A DNA stretch of 27,087 bases, taken from an uncultured Porphyromonadaceae bacterium (GTDB lineage: Bacteria > Bacteroidota > Bacteroidia > Bacteroidales > Coprobacteraceae). How positions within the stretch are numbered: the first letter of the stretch is position 1; every line of letters starts with the position of its first letter. The notes under the pieces were generated by a model, which did not search any database, was not told the DNA's origin, and saw only the letters and a program-made list of their open reading frames with translations. The translations under genes and the position numbers were made by a program. Below are positions 15,450 to 24,613 of this stretch, piece after piece. Location of the stretch: positions 1 to 27,087 of the forward strand of contig URAV01000040.1 in the NCBI GenBank assembly GCA_900545915.1. Direction: 5' to 3'.

Positions 15450-16889
15450 TCAGAGTATTTTATTTACCGGAATAAGTCCTTTAGAAGCGGCAAAGTCGAG
15501 CATGAAGCGAAAGGCAGCATCCCGTTCGTTCGGGATAATACCATCGAGAATAGCGTCTTTGATAGCGCTTTTTATATCTCCGACTTCCCGGCAAGGTGTC
15601 AATCCGAAAATATCCATGATCTCTTCACCGCTGATCGGGGGCTGCATATTTCTTATTCGGTCTTTTTCCTCTATCTCTTTCAGTTTACGCCGTACCAGAG
15701 CGAAATTATCTAAAAACTTCTTTACCTTTTCCTGATTTTTAGATGTAATATCTGCTTCACAAAGAGTCATTAGCTCTTCTATGTCGTTACCGGCGTCGAA
15801 CAATAAACGCCGAACGGCAGAATCGGAGACTTCTTCTTCGGCCAATACGATAGGACGCATGTGCAAGTCGACCATTTTCTGGACAAATTTCATTTTGTCG
15901 TTCAATGGCAGTTTCATACGTCGGAAAATTCCCGGAATCATTTTGTAGCCGATAAAATTATGGTTATGAAAAGTCCATCCTGATTTTTTGTCGTATCGTT
16001 TCGTCGCCGGTTTAGCAATATCGTGTAGTATGGCAGCCCAGCGTAGCCATAAGTTGTTACTTTTCTCTGCAACGTTGTCCAGAACGGTCAGTGTGTGATA
16101 AAAATTATCTTTATGCCCCCGACCTTCGATAGTTTCTATTCCTTTGAGCGCACTTAGTTCAGGGAAAATTAAAGGCAATAGTTTCGATTTGTCCAATAAT
16201 ATAAAACCTGTAGAGGGCTTTGAAGATGCTACGATCTTGTTTAATTCATCGATGATCCGTTCTTTCGAAATAATTTCTATACGTTTACGGTTTCGCTCTA
16301 TTGCAGCGAAAGTTTCATTTTCGATAGAGAATCCCAATTGGGTGGCAAATCGTATAGCCCGCATCATGCGTAACGGATCGTCACTGAATGTAATATCCGG
16401 ATCTAAAGGCGTGCGGATAATACCTGCTTTCAGATCTTCCATTCCGTTGAACGGGTCGATTAACTCCCCGAAATGTTCTTTATTCAAGCAAATCGCTAAT
16501 GCGTTTATCGTGAAATCCCTGCGGTTTTGATCATCGCAAAGAGTACCGTCCTCTACGATCGGTTTGCGTGAGTCGTGGGTATAAGACTCACGGCGTGCTC
16601 CGACAAATTCTACTTCGATATCTTTGTACTTGACTTGTGCCGTACCGAAGTTTTTAAATACCGATAGTCGAGCCGACTTTCCCAATTTCTCGGCGAAAGT
16701 CGTTGCTAATTCGATGCCGCTTCCTACGGTAACGATATCGATATCTTTCGAATCCCTTTTCAGAAAAATATCACGTACATATCCTCCGATAACATAACAA
16801 GGGAGGTTCATCTCGTCTGCGGTTTCGGAAATCTTCGGGAAAATAAAATGGCTCAAATGTTTTTTTTGCAGGGCAATGTCAAGTTGCAT
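15450..16889 (-). CDS. CCA-adding-type tRNA nucleotidyltransferase with HD domain
   Basis: 479 residues from the ATG at 16887-16889. The frame is open to a TTG at 16919, but that codon falls inside the -7 element, so the ATG is chosen. The class II nucleotidyltransferase head has GGYVRD (35-40), the metal-binding DID (49-51) and RRDFTINAL (123-131). An RNA-binding helical region (DPLRMMRAIRFATQLGFSIE) follows, and then an HD domain in the second half (WAAILHDIAKPATKRY). It adds or repairs the CCA end of tRNAs in the cytoplasm. The next gene along is tRNA-Asp, which lacks an encoded CCA and so needs this activity. Poly(A) polymerase is an alternative, but the HD domain favours the tRNA enzyme. 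Confidence 0.9.
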   Translation of the reverse strand: MQLDIALQKKHLSHFIFPKISETADEMNLPCYVIGGYVRDIFLKRDSKDIDIVTVGSGIELATTFAEKLGKSARLSVFKNFGTAQVKYKDIEVEFVGARRESYTHDSRKPIVEDGTLCDDQNRRDFTINALAICLNKEHFGELIDPFNGMEDLKAGIIRTPLDPDITFSDDPLRMMRAIRFATQLGFSIENETFAAIERNRKRIEIISKERIIDELNKIVASSKPSTGFILLDKSKLLPLIFPELSALKGIETIEGRGHKDNFYHTLTVLDNVAEKSNNLWLRWAAILHDIAKPATKRYDKKSGWTFHNHNFIGYKMIPGIFRRMKLPLNDKMKFVQKMVDLHMRPIVLAEEEVSDSAVRRLLFDAGNDIEELMTLCEADITSKNQEKVKKFLDNFALVRRKLKEIEEKDRIRNMQPPISGEEIMDIFGLTPCREVGDIKSAIKDAILDGIIPNERDAAFRFMLDFAASKGLIPVNKIL

Positions 16890-16916
16890 CTTTATTAAGA
16901 ATCTGATTTTCGATTG

Positions 16917-16924
16917 CAAAAATA
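16917..16924 (-). promoter_or_regulatory. -7 element of the tRNA nucleotidyltransferase gene
   Basis: The minus strand reads TATTTTTG (TAnnTTTG). It lies 28 bases before the chosen ATG and overlaps the alternative TTG start, which argues against the longer protein. Confidence 0.5.
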
Positions 16925-16969
16925 GCTATTTTTATCGATCTGCCGAAAAGCCTTCTGATTTATTCTCGT

Positions 16970-17095
16970 TTGTTCCGATGTCGAGGATATTCGTTGCGAC
17001 CGAAGAGACAGGGTAAAAGGTCTCTTGTTATTATGAAATTAAGGCTGAGTATTTCTTAATAAATCTTTTTGTTGGGAAATTTAGATGTCTATAAG
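16970..17095 (+). repeat. MITE-like dispersed repeat, copy F (degenerate)
   Basis: TGTCGAGGATATTCGTT near the left and TTTTTGTTGGGAAATTTAGA near the right match TTTCGAGGATGTTTTCGTT and TTTTTTACTGGAAAATTTAGA of copy B in the same order. The left terminal repeat is not recognisable. This fills most of the gap between the tRNA nucleotidyltransferase gene and the tRNA promoter. Confidence 0.4.
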
Positions 17096-17181
17096 TTTCT
17101 GTAAACTTATCGGTTATGAATTGAACCGTAAAATTGTCGCTTTATTAAAGGATTTATGAAAGTAAAAATTTTCATTAAACT

Positions 17182-17212
17182 ATTGCAGAATAAAAAAAAG
17201 TATCTATCTTTG
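17182..17212 (+). promoter_or_regulatory. Promoter of tRNA-Asp
   Basis: ATTG (17182-17185), 19 bases, TATCTTTG (17205-17212). It gives a start near 17219, about 35 bases before the mature tRNA. Confidence 0.7.
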
Positions 17213-17253
17213 CAAACGCAAAAGGGAACAGGAGAGTTCCTTATGACAAAAAT

Positions 17254-17327
17254 GGTGCGGTAGTTCAGCTGGTTAGAATACATGCCTGTCACGCATGGGG
17301 TCGCGGGTTCGAGTCCCGTCCGCACCG
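17254..17327 (+). tRNA. tRNA-Asp (anticodon GTC)
   Basis: 74 bases folding as a full cloverleaf. Acceptor GGTGCGG (17254-17260) pairs with CCGCACC (17320-17326), with discriminator G. The anticodon stem is CATGC/GCATG (17281-17285, 17293-17297) around loop CTGTCAC with anticodon GTC at 17288-17290. The T-arm is GCGGG-TTCGAGT-CCCGT. The CCA end is not encoded. It stands alone with its own promoter and terminator. Confidence 0.97.
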
Positions 17328-17349
17328 CAGTTTTTAAAATTAAAAACGT

Positions 17350-17383
17350 AAATCTCTGATTATCTGTTAATCGGAGATTTTTT
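17350..17383 (+). terminator. Terminator of tRNA-Asp
   Basis: AAATCTCTGATTA (17350-17362) pairs with TAATCGGAGATTT (17368-17380) with one G-T pair, followed by further T residues. It is an intrinsic terminator about 20 bases after the tRNA. Confidence 0.8.
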
Positions 17384-17479
17384 GTATTGAATCTTTTCTA
17401 TTTCGTTTCAATATTCTTTATTACTACAAGATCAGAATAAATAGGTTAATTTCGATTGCTAAATATCTTTTGTCGTATT

Positions 17480-17640
17480 TTGGAAAATGTAAGTCCCGGT
17501 CTGGATTTTAGGATATTTTTGCGTTATTCTTCTGTTCTATAACGATGTCGGTATCGTTGCAATCTATTTCTTAAGAGGAAAACAGACTATTCATGTGGAT
17601 TTCTCTCAAACCTGACTTGTGTAAAATTCGGATTGTCTCT
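17480..17640 (-). repeat. MITE-like dispersed repeat, copy E (degenerate fold-back)
   Basis: The right arm TTCTCTCAAACCTGACTTGT (from about 17600) with GTAAAATTCGG matches the arm CTCAAACCAGACCCGGACAA of copy A. The left part holds an inverted relative, GTCCCGGTCTGGATTTTAGG (about 17495-17514). A small hairpin AACGAT-GTCGGT-ATCGTT sits between them (about 17541-17558). I see no gene in the rest of the 17384-17811 gap, only AT-rich DNA and a promoter. Confidence 0.45.
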
Positions 17641-17769
17641 AAAATTTTCGATAAAAAATTGTATATCCGGACATTTTCAGACATGTATTCGGTAATGAGT
17701 AGGATAATATAGTTAATGTTTTATAATTATCTTTTGGCTTTTCTTAATTAACAGTTTCCTTTTAGTTAT

Positions 17770-17777
17770 TATATTTG
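17770..17777 (+). promoter_or_regulatory. -7 element of the alpha-2-macroglobulin gene
   Basis: TATATTTG matches TAnnTTTG. Transcription from it would begin at or after the upstream in-frame ATG at 17782, leaving the ATG at 17812 (preceded by AGGAGGG) as the usable start. Confidence 0.5.
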
Positions 17778-17811
17778 TAGTATGACAGATAGGTTAGGAG
17801 GGCAATGTATT

Positions 17812-20800
17812 ATGAAAAAATTTATTTTTGTTTTTTTATGGGTAATAGGGGGAATATGTACAGTTTTTTCTCAAGGGATTACGAAAAATGAGGCTGTTGC
17901 TATGCGGGACAAAACAGCGAAACCGCGTACGGCTTTGGTTGAAGCTGATAAGAATTTGAAGAAAGCGATACAAGAAAAGAACAATCCTTTGATCGCAAAG
18001 TATCTGCTTGAATATGTGCATTATCAGTTACGAATTTCACAAGATAGTTTTCCCTCGTTGATACGGTTTGCCGAGCATTTGAGGGAGTCTTCTACCGATT
18101 CGGTGCAACGTGCCGTGCTCAGCTCTATTGAGGCTCAGATGATCTTTGATTATTATGAGGATACTCGAAGGGTATTGGAGAATGGTATTCCGACAGATGT
18201 AGCTCCCGATCTTGCGAAGATCGATGAATGGGATAGAGCAGCTTTTGTAAGAAAGATATCCGATCTGTTGCAGTCTTCCGTTAAACCGGCAGAAATTTTA
18301 AATAAAACTTCTACTCAGGTTTATAAAGATGCTCTGTATACCGATAAAGATTGGGAAATATTGACCCCGACCATGCTCGACTTTTTGGCGTACCGTGCAA
18401 TAGATATATATGAGGGATTATTGTCGAATCCGGTACTTCCTTTTATTCTTGAAGAGCCTTTGTTGGAAGAATTGAATATGCCGGCAGCAGATTTTGTAAA
18501 CTATCCATATTTCCCTGAGAAATATCAGTTGAGACATCAGGTAATTGCCGTGTATCAGTTATTGCTGAGATTTTCCGATCCGGGATCGCCCTCTTACCTT
18601 ATAGCAGATTTGAAACGGTTGAAGTTTTTACAGGATAATAACTCCGGAGTTGAATACCCTCAAAAATTAGAAAATCTGCTGAATGTTTATAAAAATAGTC
18701 CTTATTCGGTAGAAATAGCGATAGATTTATTGGATTATTATAGCCGGAATACATCACCCGAAACTAAAGCCTATCTGGTAAAGTTATCTGATCGGTTGAT
18801 TTCTCGTTTCCCGGAATATCCCCGTTTGGATTGTCTTAAATATGAACAAGATCAATTGACGGCATATAGTTTCGATCTGAATATGGGTAAAGTTTTATAT
18901 CCGGGAGAACCGCATACGCTCTCTTTTGGGTATAAGAATATCAAGCAGCTTTATTTTAAGTTATATCGTACGGAGGGTAATGACAGCATCCTGCAATTTG
19001 CAGATACTTTGCATCTGAGTGATACGTTGAGTTTGGCAAATCGCACCGGGAAATGTGTTCTTCCGGCACTGAATAACGGAGAATATTTCTTGAGATTCTT
19101 TTCGGAAGAGCAAGCTGATCTTGGAAAAATCGGTTTCTATGTTTCCCGTATCTACGCGGCGACTTTAGCTCCGACAGAAAAAGAGACGCTCGTTATCCTG
19201 ACTGATTCTAAAAGCGGAAAACCGTTATCCGGGATTCCGGTAAAATTGTTTCGTTCAGATTCTGAAGATTCTTATGTAAGTACGGTAAAGGCAGATCGTT
19301 TGGGTTTGGTTCGTTTGGGTGAGAAAGATGCGGTAACGTATTTTAAACCCGAAATGAAGAATGATGTTTATTATCCGCTTCAGAACTTGAGATACGGATA
19401 TTGGAACGGTGATGCGGATACGGAACGTGGAATGATTTCTCTCTTTACCGACCGTTCTGTTTATCGTCCCGGACAGACGCTTTATTTTTCCGGAATAGAT
19501 TATCGGGTGGGAGAAAAAGTCGGGACAGTCGTACCTGACGGACGTTATACAGTCGTTCTTTCGGCCCAAGGTAAAGATATTGCCCGCCGCACGGTTCAAG
19601 GCGACTCGTTCGGCTCGTTTACCGGATCTTTTGAGCTTCCCTCGGATATGGTAAACGGATATTGCCGGATTAGAGTAGAAGGTCGTAACGAAAGTTTATC
19701 TGTACAAGTGTCGGAATATAAAAGACCGACTTTCCGTATTTTATTCGAGCCGGTAAAAGATGCCGTGTCTTTAGGCCAGGTGGTCTCGGTTAACGGTAAA
19801 GTCATCAGTTTTTCGGGAGTTCCTGTTTCAGGAGCGGATGTTTCTTATACGGTGCAACGTCTTGCGAACAGTTGGTGGAGAAATAATAATGGTGAACAGA
19901 TAGCTCAAGGAGAGTTGTTTACGGGAGAAGACGGTGAGTTTACGCTTCGATTTGTTGCTCGGAAAAGCGATAAGGATGCATTGAAGACCGGAACTTTTTA
20001 TCGATTCAGGATTGATGTAAATGTAACATCTGCTAATGGTGAAACACAATCTCAATCTTATTGGGTGACGGTGGGAGAAAGTCCGTTGTCGGTGCAGATG
20101 GAAGTTCCCAAAATGATTGACAAGGATGCACCTAATCCGGTCAAGTTCAGGATAACGAATATGGCAGGAATACCGGTTTCGGTAAAATGTAAGTATATAT
20201 TATATTCGATGTATGGTTTGGAAAATCCTATATCGAAACATGACATTATAAGTGCCGATTCGTTGAAAGTGCGGATGCAGGTAGAAGAAAAGAGTTTCGT
20301 GTCGGATAATATTCCTGCTTTGGGAAGTTGGAAAAAATTGCCTTCGGGCATATATCGTCTTGTACTTCAGGTGACGGATACTAATGGAAACTTGGTTATC
20401 AGAAATGCCGATTTTGCTTTATATAGTATGCAAGATAAAAAGCCCCCGATAAAAACGTATGAATGGGCGCCTAAAAATTTGTATCAAATTTCGGATGGGG
20501 AGTCTGTCGATGTCATATACGGGACTTCTATCAAGCAAGCATACGTTTTATGCAATTTATATGATGGATTTCGTTTGGTAGATTCTCGAAGAGTAAAAAT
20601 ATCGAATAAAAACCACCGATTCCCTGTTTTATATAAATCGGAATATGGTGATCGTCTTAAACTTTTCGTATCTTTTATAAAAGAGGGGTGTTCTTATAGC
20701 TCTGTGATAAATATACATCGGAAAAAGCCGGATATGAAATTGTCGATAACGACTTCTACTTTCCGGGACAGAACGATACCGGGCAGTCAAGAGTCTTGGA

Positions 20801-23475
20801 GCTTTACAGTGAAGGACGCATCGGGAAAACCCGTTTCTGCACGCTTTATGACCGAAATGTTCGATGCTTCTTTAAATGAGATAATGCCTCATGATTGGAG
20901 TTTCAGACCGGTATATAATCCGATAGATTATGGCTTGTTTTTGCAGGGAGTAGAGGGACAAAACATTTGGAAATCGGAACGGATAAGCACTTCATGTTCT
21001 CCGCTTTATTTCGGAGGGTTTGTTTATTCTACTATTTACAGAAGAATGTCCTCTTTGACTTTTGCGACACAGATGAATACAATGGCAAAAAGCCGGGTCG
21101 GTATTTCTGTTGCAGATGTAGCAGCTCCTGAAGTCTCGGATGGTGCGATCGGTTCTGGAAATTTGGAACAGACACCTGTGCAATATCGGCGAGATTTCAA
21201 TGAAACGGCATTTTTTTATCCTCAATTGACGACGAATGAGCAAGGAGAAGTGTCTGTTAAATTTACGATTCCCGAAAGCAACACCGAATGGCAATTTCAG
21301 GCTTTGGCTTATACGAAAGATCTGAAATACGGTTCGTATAAAAATAATGTGATTTCTCAAAAACAGTTGATGGTAGTCCCGAACATACCTCGTTTTGTAC
21401 GTAGGGGAGATGAGGTCTCGATTGCTACATTAATGCAGAATATATCAGATCGTTTGATGAGCGGCAGTTTCACATTCGAGTTGTTCGATCCATATACTGA
21501 TAAAGTATTGGAACAGAAAAAGCAGGAGTTTATTCTTGAAGCCGGAAAATCGAAATCGGAAAGTGTGGATTTTACAGTTCCTGAGGGGTTGGATGTGTTG
21601 GGTATCCGTGTAAACGCGGTGACTCCCGGAGTAAGCGATGGAGAACAACACATTATTCCGATATTACCGTCGCGGACGTTGGTGACGGAGGCTGAACCTT
21701 TTGTGTTGAAAGGCGGGAAGGAAATAAAAAACATACGGATGCAAGGGCTTTCTGATGATGCGGAAGAAAATTATCGTATGGTATTGGAGTATACGGCTAA
21801 TCCGCTTTGGTATGTAGTGCAGGCTCTTCCTCAATTAAATGAAGTTTCGGGTACCGATGTTATTAATATTACGGCAGCTTTATATGGCAATACGGTCGCT
21901 TCGGTTTTAGCTCGCAATAATCCTGAGATCGTTTCGGCATTGCAGACTTGGAAAGTTAAAAATGAGACCGGTTCATCTTTAGCATCTCCTTTGGAGAAAA
22001 ATGAAGAGTTAAAATCCGTATTGATTTCAGAGACGCCTTGGGCGTTGGATGCACAAAATGAAACGGAACGATTGCAATCACTTTCCAGTTTATTGGATGT
22101 TTCTCGTGCTGAGCAGTTGCAAAATAAAGCATTGGAATTGCTTCATGACTTGCAGAAGCCCGAAGGCGGTTGGGGTTGGATGAAAAAAATGCCGGTTAGC
22201 TTCTTGATGACGGTTAATACTTTAGAAGGGCTGTCTCGCTTGACGAAATTAGGTGGAATACAATATGACGAAGCTTCTAAATATATGCAGATGCGGGCGA
22301 TCAATTATTTGGATAGTTGTATTATTTCGGATCAGGAAAGGAGGAAAGCTAAGAAGTTGGGTGTGGTATCTGAATATGGCAAGCTTCTTTATGTGTATGT
22401 GAGAAGTAGCTATCGGGACATACCGTTGGCAAAAGCTCTAAGTGCTCATAAAGAGATCATCGAGTATATAAAGAGGGAGTGGGTTTCTTTCTCTTTGTAC
22501 GAAAAAGCTATTGCTGCAGTATCGTTGTATCGTTATGGTTTTACCGATGAGGCCAAAGAGATATTGGAGTCTTTGCGAGAATATTCTACAACGACAGAAG
22601 ATATGGGAATGTTTTGGCAAAATAATAAGTCGTCTTATGCTTATAGAAATAGTGCAATACAGATGCATACTGCAATAATGAATGCTTTTGCAGAAATAGA
22701 TCCGAATTCAAAACAAGAGTTGAATGAGATGAAACGTTGGTTGATTATGCAAAAACAGACGCAGAATTGGGGATCTGTGCCTTCAACAATAGATGCCGTC
22801 AATGCAATATTGAATATCGGAGACTATATGTTGTCAGCATCGAAAAATACGGTAAAAATCACATGGGGGAAAACCGTTTTAAAACCTGAGGTTACGGATG
22901 GTTTCACCGGATATGAACGGTATGTCCGTCAGGGAGCGGAGATTACTCCTGATTTGGCAAATGTCGAAGTATCGGCCGATCAGAAACAACCTTCATGGGG
23001 AGCGTTATACCGACAGTATTTTGCCGATTTTACACAGATACGAAATAAGGCGGTCAAAGGTTTTTCTATCGATAAGCAATTTTTTGTGGAACAAATGTCG
23101 GGAAAAGAAAAAGTATATTTGCCTTTAAATAAAGTGACGTTGAAAAGCGGAGATAAGGTCAATATCCGTTTGGTAATAAGGACAGATCGTGATTTGGAAT
23201 TTGTCCATGTAAAAGATCAACGTCCTGCATGTTTCGAACCGGTCGATCAGCTGTCGCGTTACGAATGTAAAGACGGAGTTTGCTATTATCAGGAAACAAA
23301 AGATGCGGTGACGAATCTCTATTTCGATTTTCTCCCGAAAGGTACTTATGTAGTTAGTTATGATGTTTGGGTCGATCGTCCCGGAAGTTATCATAACGGT
23401 ATTTCTACGATACAGTGTCTGTATGCTCCTCAGTGGGTTGCCAATACAAAAGGGCGTATGATAATCGTGAAATGA
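17812..23475 (+). CDS. Alpha-2-macroglobulin-like envelope protein lacking a visible CxEQ thioester
   Basis: 1887 residues from the ATG at 17812, giving a clean signal peptide (MKKFIFVFLWVIGGICTVFSQG) with no lipobox. A helical N-terminal region (to about 350) is followed by a run of macroglobulin-type beta domains: SVYRPGQTLYFSGIDYRVG and PSDMVNGYCRIRVEG in the middle, then the FFYPQLTTNEQGEVSVKFTIPES block. The C-terminal alpha/alpha toroid (DLQKPEGGWGWMKKMPVS, NWGSVPSTIDAVNAIL) and a final domain ending the chain are present. In thioester members CxEQ comes soon after WY.VQALP; here that place (about residue 1340) reads QALPQLNEVSGTDVINI, with no Cys or EQ. So covalent trapping of proteases is unlikely. 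The periplasmic role is unknown. No pbpC neighbour is present. Confidence 0.9.
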   Translation: MKKFIFVFLWVIGGICTVFSQGITKNEAVAMRDKTAKPRTALVEADKNLKKAIQEKNNPLIAKYLLEYVHYQLRISQDSFPSLIRFAEHLRESSTDSVQRAVLSSIEAQMIFDYYEDTRRVLENGIPTDVAPDLAKIDEWDRAAFVRKISDLLQSSVKPAEILNKTSTQVYKDALYTDKDWEILTPTMLDFLAYRAIDIYEGLLSNPVLPFILEEPLLEELNMPAADFVNYPYFPEKYQLRHQVIAVYQLLLRFSDPGSPSYLIADLKRLKFLQDNNSGVEYPQKLENLLNVYKNSPYSVEIAIDLLDYYSRNTSPETKAYLVKLSDRLISRFPEYPRLDCLKYEQDQLTAYSFDLNMGKVLYPGEPHTLSFGYKNIKQLYFKLYRTEGNDSILQFADTLHLSDTLSLANRTGKCVLPALNNGEYFLRFFSEEQADLGKIGFYVSRIYAATLAPTEKETLVILTDSKSGKPLSGIPVKLFRSDSEDSYVSTVKADRLGLVRLGEKDAVTYFKPEMKNDVYYPLQNLRYGYWNGDADTERGMISLFTDRSVYRPGQTLYFSGIDYRVGEKVGTVVPDGRYTVVLSAQGKDIARRTVQGDSFGSFTGSFELPSDMVNGYCRIRVEGRNESLSVQVSEYKRPTFRILFEPVKDAVSLGQVVSVNGKVISFSGVPVSGADVSYTVQRLANSWWRNNNGEQIAQGELFTGEDGEFTLRFVARKSDKDALKTGTFYRFRIDVNVTSANGETQSQSYWVTVGESPLSVQMEVPKMIDKDAPNPVKFRITNMAGIPVSVKCKYILYSMYGLENPISKHDIISADSLKVRMQVEEKSFVSDNIPALGSWKKLPSGIYRLVLQVTDTNGNLVIRNADFALYSMQDKKPPIKTYEWAPKNLYQISDGESVDVIYGTSIKQAYVLCNLYDGFRLVDSRRVKISNKNHRFPVLYKSEYGDRLKLFVSFIKEGCSYSSVINIHRKKPDMKLSITTSTFRDRTIPGSQESWSFTVKDASGKPVSARFMTEMFDASLNEIMPHDWSFRPVYNPIDYGLFLQGVEGQNIWKSERISTSCSPLYFGGFVYSTIYRRMSSLTFATQMNTMAKSRVGISVADVAAPEVSDGAIGSGNLEQTPVQYRRDFNETAFFYPQLTTNEQGEVSVKFTIPESNTEWQFQALAYTKDLKYGSYKNNVISQKQLMVVPNIPRFVRRGDEVSIATLMQNISDRLMSGSFTFELFDPYTDKVLEQKKQEFILEAGKSKSESVDFTVPEGLDVLGIRVNAVTPGVSDGEQHIIPILPSRTLVTEAEPFVLKGGKEIKNIRMQGLSDDAEENYRMVLEYTANPLWYVVQALPQLNEVSGTDVINITAALYGNTVASVLARNNPEIVSALQTWKVKNETGSSLASPLEKNEELKSVLISETPWALDAQNETERLQSLSSLLDVSRAEQLQNKALELLHDLQKPEGGWGWMKKMPVSFLMTVNTLEGLSRLTKLGGIQYDEASKYMQMRAINYLDSCIISDQERRKAKKLGVVSEYGKLLYVYVRSSYRDIPLAKALSAHKEIIEYIKREWVSFSLYEKAIAAVSLYRYGFTDEAKEILESLREYSTTTEDMGMFWQNNKSSYAYRNSAIQMHTAIMNAFAEIDPNSKQELNEMKRWLIMQKQTQNWGSVPSTIDAVNAILNIGDYMLSASKNTVKITWGKTVLKPEVTDGFTGYERYVRQGAEITPDLANVEVSADQKQPSWGALYRQYFADFTQIRNKAVKGFSIDKQFFVEQMSGKEKVYLPLNKVTLKSGDKVNIRLVIRTDRDLEFVHVKDQRPACFEPVDQLSRYECKDGVCYYQETKDAVTNLYFDFLPKGTYVVSYDVWVDRPGSYHNGISTIQCLYAPQWVANTKGRMIIVK

Positions 23476-23522
23476 AATTTGTAATTGCACCGGAATCTGT
23501 AAGAGTCGTATAGTTTGTGGTG

Positions 23523-23574
23523 ATATATAAAAGTTCTGCCGATAAGAATCCTTATCGGCAGAACTTTTATATAT
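23523..23574 (+). terminator. Strong terminator with a 24-bp perfect stem
   Basis: Arms 23523-23546 and 23551-23574 are perfectly complementary over 24 bases around the loop AATC. The stem has a GC core (TTCTGCCGATAAG) and AT-rich base with a T-run on the 3' arm, so it can end transcription from the macroglobulin gene. The remaining gap to 23757 holds only the next promoter. Confidence 0.85.
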
Positions 23575-23656
23575 AGTCCGGTTATTGCGATAGTCTGTCT
23601 TTTGAGGATAAAATGTTAAAAATAAGCGTTGGGAATCTCTTTTTCAGTATATAGAT

Positions 23657-23687
23657 TTTGAAAACGTTAACAAGCTGCTTACCTTTG
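23657..23687 (+). promoter_or_regulatory. Consensus Bacteroidetes promoter of the FISUMP lipoprotein gene
   Basis: TTTG (23657-23660), exactly 19 bases, TACCTTTG (23680-23687): the best match to the Bacteroidetes consensus in this window. It predicts a start near 23694 and a leader of about 64 bases. Confidence 0.75.
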
Positions 23688-23757
23688 TCTATATTATATA
23701 TATTCTTTCCTGAAATTTATATATTTATGTCTGTAACTGGTTATTTAAATAAAAAAT

Positions 23758-24606
23758 ATGAATTTAAAAAATTTATTGATTATGGCGGCAGTGTCTGCGA
23801 TGACGTTCGGATTTGCCGCATGTTCTTCCGATGACGATGATGATAAAGACGGAATGCTTTATGATGATGTAAATTCGGAATATAATGATTATGTCAGCGT
23901 TTGCGGAATAAAATGGGCAAGAGGTAACCTTCAGCATTTAGGTGAAGATTGGAAGATTGCCGATCATCAATGGGAATACTTCAATTATGTCGATGGTAAT
24001 ACCGGGTCGTCTATTTCACAAAGTTCTTCGCAGATGGATCATTTCAATTGGGGAGTATGCGGTGCAAATGCTTTGACTACCAGTTCCAGTGTTTGTGCAA
24101 AGAATGTGTCGCAAGACATAAGTGGTAAAATGTTTACCGATGAGGCATGTACGGCCGAGACCTCTGATTTTGCTGCTGCGTCTTACGGAGATATTGCTTA
24201 TTGGGCGACGCAAGGGGCATGGAGACTGCCGACACAGGCGGAGATGCAAAAATTGTATAATGAAGCCTCATATCAATATGGATATTATACGACAGAGGAT
24301 GGTAAAAATGTATATGGATATTTGTTTACTCCTCCGATGAAAAGCGGCCGTATAGAGAATACTTCAGCACGTCAGATTACCGATGAAGAGTTGGTCGGCG
24401 GGCTTTTCCTGCCGGCAACAGGGTATCGTATCTATCCGGGATCGACGATTTCTAAAGGCGGAGAAGTCGGCTATTACTGGACATCTCAGTATCGTAATGC
24501 CGGAGATAATGATTATGCCTATTATTTAGAGTTGCAACCGACTCAGATTCGTTGGGCGGGAAATGCCAGTTATTACGGACGGTCGGTACGCCCTGTGAAA
24601 AATTAG
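23758..24606 (+). CDS. Surface lipoprotein with FISUMP-type domain
   Basis: 282 residues. The lipoprotein signal ends at GFAAC (Cys22) and is followed by SSDDDDDK; an acidic stretch right after the Cys is the Bacteroidetes signal that sends lipoproteins to the cell surface. The rest resembles the Fibrobacter succinogenes major paralogous (FISUMP) domain, a formylglycine-like fold: CGIKWARGNL near the start, WRLPTQAEMQKLYNEA in the middle, LFLPATGYRI, YYWTSQYRN and the closing SYYGRSVRPVKN. Such proteins are thought to bind or display at the surface; the ligand is unknown. It has its own promoter and terminator. Confidence 0.85.
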   Translation: MNLKNLLIMAAVSAMTFGFAACSSDDDDDKDGMLYDDVNSEYNDYVSVCGIKWARGNLQHLGEDWKIADHQWEYFNYVDGNTGSSISQSSSQMDHFNWGVCGANALTTSSSVCAKNVSQDISGKMFTDEACTAETSDFAAASYGDIAYWATQGAWRLPTQAEMQKLYNEASYQYGYYTTEDGKNVYGYLFTPPMKSGRIENTSARQITDEELVGGLFLPATGYRIYPGSTISKGGEVGYYWTSQYRNAGDNDYAYYLELQPTQIRWAGNASYYGRSVRPVKN

Positions 24607-24613
24607 ATTATAT

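Noticed and set aside
17107..17325. Minus-strand open frame of 72 residues
   Set aside because: It is antisense to tRNA-Asp and its promoter; this is a frequent false gene call at tRNAs.
21357..21734. 125-residue open frame opposite the macroglobulin gene, and similar shadows across 17836-23490
   Set aside because: They lie fully inside a well-supported long gene and show no family features.
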